This document shows, piece by piece, positions 24,160 through 28,069 of a stretch of 28,069 nt of DNA (the stretch's first letter is position 1; each line of letters opens with the position of its first letter). The notes beneath the pieces were generated by a model. It saw only the letters and a list, made by a program, of their open reading frames with translations. It was not told the DNA's origin and did not search any database. The stretch comes from BOG-908 sp964242035 (GTDB lineage: Bacteria; Pseudomonadota; Alphaproteobacteria; Acetobacterales; Acetobacteraceae), in contig CAXTCL010000022.1 in assembly GCA_964242035.1 (NCBI GenBank), positions 1 to 28,069 of the forward strand, written 5' to 3'. Made by a program: the position numbers and the translations under genes.

Positions 24160-24311
24160 AAGGCCTTCTTTTTTGAAAAAAAGAAGCAAAAAACTTTTGC
24201 TACCCCGCCTGCACCAACGCGCACCTCGATACTGATATGCCCGGCGCTGCCCCAAGGGCGCGACAGCGGACCAAAAGTCTTTTGCTTCTTTTCTTCAGAA
24301 AAGAAGGCCTT
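24160..24311. repeat. Intergenic inverted-repeat element, copy L (chimeric, subfamily II left and III right)
   Basis: The left 57 bases are identical to copy D, including CCCCGCCTGCACCA. The right part has GCGCGACAGCGGACC as in subfamily III. So the two halves of the core do not pair with each other. The right arm has small changes (AAAAGTCTTTTGC). The element fills the convergent gap between the SGNH-like gene and xthA; both TAA stops are 6 nt from its ends. Confidence 0.88.
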
Positions 24312-24317
24312 CCTTCC

Positions 24318-25091
24318 TTACGTCACGCGCTCAAACCGCACCCAAGCCGGCGCATGATCACTCGCACCCTCCGCCCCGCGAACCTCCCGGTCCACCCCCG
24401 CATTCTTCAAACGCAAAGCCGGGCTAAGCAGCATGTGATCCAGCCGCATCCCCGCATCGCGGCTGTAATGCTCACGGAAGTAATCCCAGAACGTGTACAT
24501 CGGCACGTCCGGATATTGCGTGCGTAGCGCATCGACCCAGCCCTGCTCCACAAGCCGCCGGAACGCAGCACGGCTTTGCGGCTGCAGCAGCGCGTTGCGC
24601 TTCCAGGACCGCGAGGAATAGATGTCGAACTCGGTCGGCACCACGTTGTAGTCGCCTGCCAATATCACCGGCAGCCCGCTCGCATGCAGCTCCGCGGCGT
24701 GCGCGATCAGCCGCTCGAACCAGGCCAGCTTGTAGTCGAATTTCGACCCCGGATACGGATTGCCGTTCGGCAGGTACAGGCAGCCGACAAGCACGCCCTG
24801 CACCGCCGCCTCGATGTAGCGCGCCTGCACATCGGCCGCGTCGCCAGGCAACGCGCGGCGTGTCAGCACGGGCTCGGCGCCGCGCGCGAGTATGGCCACG
24901 CCGTTCCAACTCCGCTGCCCCTGCCACACGGCGTGATATCCAGAATCCCGCAGGGCGCCCGCCGGAAACGCGCGGTCTTCCGCTTTCAACTCCTGCAGAC
25001 AGGCTATATCAGGTTGCGTTTCCGCCAACCAAGCCAGCAGGTTATCCAGCCGCTTGTTTATGCCGTTTATGTTGTAGGTGGCGAGCTTCAC
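24318..25091 (-). CDS. xth: Exodeoxyribonuclease III (AP endonuclease)
   Basis: The product is 257 aa from a GTG start and belongs to the exonuclease III family, which cuts at abasic sites and removes 3'-blocking groups in base excision repair. Visible active-site parts are ATYNINGI with Asn7, CLQELKAED with Glu34, LAGDYNVVP with the catalytic Asp and Asn, and SDHAPAWVRF with Asp245 and His246 at the C terminus. All metal and catalytic residues are present, and the length matches XthA. The frame extends upstream to an ATG at 25136, but that part is repeat M sequence, so the GTG at 25091, directly before KLATYNINGI, is preferred. No good ribosome binding site is seen. Confidence 0.94.
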   Translation of the reverse strand: MKLATYNINGINKRLDNLLAWLAETQPDIACLQELKAEDRAFPAGALRDSGYHAVWQGQRSWNGVAILARGAEPVLTRRALPGDAADVQARYIEAAVQGVLVGCLYLPNGNPYPGSKFDYKLAWFERLIAHAAELHASGLPVILAGDYNVVPTEFDIYSSRSWKRNALLQPQSRAAFRRLVEQGWVDALRTQYPDVPMYTFWDYFREHYSRDAGMRLDHMLLSPALRLKNAGVDREVRGAEGASDHAPAWVRFERVT

Positions 25092-25108
25092 GGCCAGCAA
25101 GAAAACAA

Positions 25109-25228
25109 GCAGTTCTTTTTTGAAAAAAAGAACCAAAAAACTTTTGCTCCCTGTCGGCGGCTGCCGAAACTCGGCGCGACAGCCGAACCAAAAGTTTTTT
25201 GCTTCTTTTTTTCAAAAAAGAAGGCCTT
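25109..25228. repeat. Intergenic inverted-repeat element, copy M (subfamily III, inverted core)
   Basis: The left end is of the GCAGTTC type and the right end is AAGGCCTT. The core CTGTCGGCGGCTGCCGAAAC, read on the minus strand, aligns with that of copy N. It lies between the DUF2252 stop and the xthA start, both on the minus strand. Confidence 0.9.
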
Positions 25229-25242
25229 GCTGTCTTCCTTGC

Positions 25243-26436
25243 TCAAGCCGCCTCCAGAGCATACCGCCGGCAATGCTCCAGATACGCCGCCTCATGCAGC
25301 GCCACCAACTCCACCACGCTGTTCCACAACCATCCCGGTGCATCCAGTGACCGTGCGTGACTGGAGCGCAGGAGCTTCAGCCAGTCGCGCCGCTGCGCGT
25401 CATCCATCTGCCGCGCATGCGCATGGCCAACCACGCCCGCGAGGTAGGCGGCCATCTCGGTGGCCTCGCTTCGGCTCAGCACCTCCAGCTCCAGCTTCAA
25501 ATCCTGCGGCAGCAATTCCCTTACGAACACGCCGCTGCCCAGCAACCTGGCCGAGCACATGCGGCCGCCCAGCGCCGGCGACAGCGCACGTGCGCCGGCC
25601 ACCACGCGCTCGGCATTGTCGCGCGGCATGTCGGCGTCCGGCGCACGCGGTGCCGCGGCGGCAATCGCCTCCTTGACGTCCATCAGGCAGTGGCGTTCGG
25701 ACTTGCCTGTGCCCACGCCGACCAGCACGGCCAGGCGCAGCCGGCCGAGCGAGCTGCAGCCTTTGCGCCAATACGCCGCATCGAGCACGCGCACCGCATC
25801 GTCCTCGCCGCGCCCGCGCAAGGCGGTCGCCAGCGCCTGCAGGTCGGGCGTGGCGAACAGCTCGTCCACCGCCGCGCGCTCGGTCTTGGTGAGTTTCCAG
25901 AAGCGCTTGCCGATCGGGATCATCGGCTCGGTGCCCTCGATGCGCTCGTCGGCCAGGTGCTTCCAGGAGCGACCGGCAGCCTGCCGCATCAGGTTGCGTA
26001 TCAGCTTCGGCATGGCGTCCGCGTGGCGCTTCTCGCCGGCAAACGCGGCCTCGTAGCCGGCCGTCATGTGTTCCAGGATATGCGCGGTGGTCACGCCCGG
26101 CAGGTCGGATCCGCGCGCCGCCATGGCGAGCGAGAGTGCGAGCCGTATCAGGTCGTGCACCGGGTTGCCGATCACCGTCTGGTCCAGGTCGCGAATCTGC
26201 ACCGCCAGCTCGCCATGCGCACTGCCGACGGGGCCAAGGTTGCCCACGTGGCAGTCGCCGCAGATCCACACGCTCGGGCCTTCCGGCAAGGCGAGGCTGC
26301 TGGCGCTCAGCCAATCGTAGAAGCGGGTGGTGCTGCCGCGTACATAAGCGTGCGCCGAGGCGGCCATCTTGAGGTGCCGTTCGGCGGTGAGCACGGCCTG
26401 GCGGCCGGAGGGCGTGACCTGTTTGCTTTCGGACAT
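25243..26436 (-). CDS. DUF2252 family protein
   Basis: The product is 397 aa and matches DUF2252, a family with a protein-kinase-like fold of unknown function. Visible blocks are MAASAHAYVRGSTTRFY (24-40), WICGDCHVGNLG (57-68) that looks like a kinase-type catalytic loop, IRDLDQTVIGNPVHDLIRLA (81-100) in place of the usual DFD segment, and a C-terminal region with SGVFVRELLPQDLKLE and HARQMDD. The ATG at 26436 starts the conserved domain at a normal distance. Upstream in-frame ATGs fall inside the divergent monooxygenase gene and are rejected. Substrate and partners are unknown. The gap to the divergent neighbour is 64 bases. Confidence 0.85.
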   Translation of the reverse strand: MSESKQVTPSGRQAVLTAERHLKMAASAHAYVRGSTTRFYDWLSASSLALPEGPSVWICGDCHVGNLGPVGSAHGELAVQIRDLDQTVIGNPVHDLIRLALSLAMAARGSDLPGVTTAHILEHMTAGYEAAFAGEKRHADAMPKLIRNLMRQAAGRSWKHLADERIEGTEPMIPIGKRFWKLTKTERAAVDELFATPDLQALATALRGRGEDDAVRVLDAAYWRKGCSSLGRLRLAVLVGVGTGKSERHCLMDVKEAIAAAAPRAPDADMPRDNAERVVAGARALSPALGGRMCSARLLGSGVFVRELLPQDLKLELEVLSRSEATEMAAYLAGVVGHAHARQMDDAQRRDWLKLLRSSHARSLDAPGWLWNSVVELVALHEAAYLEHCRRYALEAA

Positions 26437-26500
26437 GGGCAACACAACGCCAGCCGGCGCGCCGGTTGCCCCCGCCGGGCCGCTGTGTAGGTTGCGCGCC

Positions 26501-27811
26501 ATGCAGACCCGCGCGCCCACGAGACACATCCGGCTGCACGCCTTCGAGATGGCCTGCGTGGGCCACATACAGCAGGGGCTGTGGCGCCATCCGCGCGACC
26601 GTGCCACCGACTACACGCGGCTGGACCACTGGGTGGCGCTGGCCCGCACGCTGGAGCGCGGCCTGTTCGACGGCCTGTTCCTCGCCGACGTGCTCGGCGT
26701 GTACGACGTCTACGGCGCCTCGCCGGACGCCGCCCTGCGCGCCGCGGTGCAGGTGCCGAACCTGGACCCGGCGCTGCTGGTCCCCGCCATGGCGCACGCC
26801 ACGCAAAACCTCGGCTTCGCCATCACCGCCAACACGGCGGCCACCCACCCCTTCGTGTTCGCCCGCCAGATGAGCACGCTGGACCACCTGACCGGCGGCC
26901 GCATCGGCTGGAACATGGTCACCGGCTACCTCGATTCCGCCGCCCGCGCGCTGGGCCGCGATGGCCAGGCAGACCACGACACCCGCTACGACGCCGCCGA
27001 CCAAGTGATGGACGCGCTGCGCAAACTCTGGCGCGAAAGCTGGGCGGACGGCGCCGTTCACGCCGACCGCGCTACCGGCATCTACACGGACCCCGCGCGC
27101 GTGCACGCCGTATCCGGCGCAGGCCAGGGCTGGCGCATGGACGCGATACACCTCTGCGAGCCCTCGCCGCAGCGCGGGCCCGTCATCTACCAGGCCGGCG
27201 CCTCGTCCCGCGGCCTGCGCTTCGCCGCGGACCACGCCGAATGCGTGTTCGTCAACGGCACCACGCCATCACAGACGGCCAAGCTGGTGGCCAGCCTGCG
27301 CGAAGCCGCCAGCGCCCGGCCGGTGCAGGTGTTCGCCGGCATGACGGTGGTCGTCGGCCGCACGCAGGCCGAGGCCGAAGACAAATGCGCCGACTACGAG
27401 CGCTACGCCGACGCCGAAGCCGCGATGGTGCAGTCCGCCGGCTCCATGGGCGTGGACTTTGCGGCCATGGCCGAGGACGAGCCGATACGCATGGGCCCCA
27501 CCCAGGCTGTCGTCTCCAACCTGGCCGCGCTGACCGCCGGCCCGGTGATCACCAAACGCGGCTTTCGCGAGCGCTTGCGCCTGGGCGGGCGGCAGGCGCC
27601 CGTGGTGGGATCGCCCATGCAGGTGGCGGACGTGATGGGCGACTGGATGGCGCAGGCAGACCTGGACGGCTTCGTCCTGGCGCGCACGGTGACGCCGGAG
27701 TGCTTCGTGGATTTCGTGGACCTAGTGGTGCCGGAGCTGCAGCGCCGCGGGCTGTATAAGACCGCGTATGCGGCCGGGACTTTGCGAGCGAAGCTGTTTG
27801 ACAGGAAGTAA
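26501..27811 (+). CDS. Luciferase-like flavin-dependent monooxygenase (NtaA/SnaA/DszA family)
   Basis: The product is 436 aa, typical for this family. Members use FMNH2, supplied by a separate reductase, to oxidise substrates such as nitrilotriacetate, dibenzothiophene or other sulfur or nitrogen compounds. The TIM-barrel motifs are HPFVFARQMSTLDHLTGGR, then IGWNMVTGYLDSAARALG, and CEPSPQRGPVIYQAGASSRG with AADHAECVFV. The ATG at 26501 begins just before HIRLHAFEMACVGH, the normal family N terminus. Longer in-frame starts would overlap the divergent DUF2252 gene. No flavin reductase or substrate-specific partner is adjacent, so the substrate cannot be named. The TAA is 2 nt from repeat N. Confidence 0.92.
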   Translation: MQTRAPTRHIRLHAFEMACVGHIQQGLWRHPRDRATDYTRLDHWVALARTLERGLFDGLFLADVLGVYDVYGASPDAALRAAVQVPNLDPALLVPAMAHATQNLGFAITANTAATHPFVFARQMSTLDHLTGGRIGWNMVTGYLDSAARALGRDGQADHDTRYDAADQVMDALRKLWRESWADGAVHADRATGIYTDPARVHAVSGAGQGWRMDAIHLCEPSPQRGPVIYQAGASSRGLRFAADHAECVFVNGTTPSQTAKLVASLREAASARPVQVFAGMTVVVGRTQAEAEDKCADYERYADAEAAMVQSAGSMGVDFAAMAEDEPIRMGPTQAVVSNLAALTAGPVITKRGFRERLRLGGRQAPVVGSPMQVADVMGDWMAQADLDGFVLARTVTPECFVDFVDLVVPELQRRGLYKTAYAAGTLRAKLFDRK

Positions 27812-27813
27812 GA

Positions 27814-28069
27814 AAGGCCTTCTTTTTTGAAAAAAGACGAGCGGCCTGCCAAACTCGCCCTGGTGGCCGTCTGACGTGCGTTTGCTGCGCTCCGGTGCTC
27901 ATGGCCTCCAGGCCACTGCGCTCCGGTGCTCTCAAACGCACGCCAGCCGACTCACCATGCCAAGTTTTGCAGGCCGCTCGACGCAAAAAACTTTTGGTCC
28001 CGCTGTCGCGCCGTGTTTCAGCAACCGCCGACAGGGAGCAAAAGTTTTTTGGTTCTTTTTTTCAAAAAA
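27814..28069. repeat. Intergenic inverted-repeat element, copy N (subfamily III, interrupted, cut by window end)
   Basis: The left arm starts AAGGCCTTC with its T-run/A-run hairpin and resumes at about 27981 with GCAAAAAACTTTTGG. In between, about 143 bases of unrelated palindromic DNA are inserted. The core CGCTGTCGCGCC and CCGCCGACAGGG is subfamily III and is the inverse of copy M. The right arm runs to the window edge. Confidence 0.88.
27838..27980. mobile_element. MITE-like palindromic insertion inside repeat N
   Basis: The insert is bounded by near-perfect 18-bp inverted ends: CGAGCGGCCTGCCAAACT at 27838-27855 and its complement at 27963-27980 (one mismatch). The arms stay imperfectly complementary inward for about 48 bases, to CGTGCGTTTG (27875-27884) against CAAACGCACG (27933-27942). 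The loop holds a direct repeat, CTGCGCTCCGGTGCTC at 27885-27900 and 27916-27931, around the small palindrome TGGCCTCCAGGCCA. It encodes no protein. A target duplication cannot be defined with certainty. Confidence 0.7.

Noticed and set aside
1..28069. The recurring repeats as a CRISPR array
   Set aside because: The copies are kilobases apart between genes, are themselves inverted repeats and have no regular spacers or cas genes.
1..28069. Each T-run/A-run mini-hairpin as a classic Rho-independent terminator
   Set aside because: The mini-hairpin stems are almost all A/T, not GC-rich, and lie on both sides of the core. The long hairpin might stop transcription, but a canonical GC stem followed by a U tract is not clearly present, and copy E lies between divergent genes.

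Overview
The window is GC-rich bacterial DNA with dense coding on both strands. Gene content and order point to an alphaproteobacterium, most likely the family Acetobacteraceae. Supporting signs are ppx, a uracil-DNA glycosylase-like gene, aspS and rnd together, and the run ribF, ileS, lspA followed by a BamF-type (DUF3035) lipoprotein. An aspartyl-tRNA synthetase of apparently non-discriminating type fits too. The genus is not resolved. No rRNA, tRNA, CRISPR array, phage gene or transposase gene was seen.

Layout. 1-2601: ppx and a UDG-superfamily gene (+). 2735-4522: aspS (-), then a possible small membrane protein and divergent rnd (+). 6222-6953: a 2-keto-4-pentenoate hydratase/FAH-like enzyme (-). 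7157-11973: a tight translational run of ribF, a secreted six-cysteine orphan, ileS and lspA. 12154-14542: BamF-like lipoprotein, a SAM methyltransferase with an extra N-terminal domain, and a DUF779 protein. 14757-16834 (-): a secreted orphan and a thiolase. 16914-18377: an amidase (+). 18546-19007: a Pal/OmpA-like lipoprotein with atypical codon use. 19143-21209: a two-domain enoyl-CoA hydratase/3-hydroxyacyl-CoA dehydrogenase. 21376-24153: an overlapping three-gene unit (membrane GT2 glycosyltransferase, methyltransferase, SGNH-type protein), probably for a surface glycan or lipid-linked sugar. 24318-26436 (-): exonuclease III and a DUF2252 protein. 26501-27811: an NtaA/SnaA/DszA-type flavin monooxygenase (+).

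The most striking feature is a family of 14 intergenic inverted-repeat elements, mostly about 120-165 bp. They have A/T-rich arms ending in AAGGCCTT or GGACTGC-type sequence and a GC-rich, usually self-complementary core. They occupy most intergenic gaps. At six gene ends the stop codon lies exactly 6 nt outside the AAGGCC end. They occur between convergent, tandem and, once, divergent genes, so a terminator role alone does not explain them. Cores fall into three subfamilies. There are inverted, chimeric, half, collapsed and degenerate copies. One copy, at the right edge, is interrupted by a second palindromic element of about 143 bp that resembles a MITE. This repeat network is the best candidate for something undescribed.

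Metabolically, the thiolase and the FadB/FadJ-like protein would supply the last steps of fatty-acid beta-oxidation. RibF makes FMN/FAD, which the flavin monooxygenase might use. LspA matures lipoproteins such as the BamF-like and Pal-like proteins encoded nearby.
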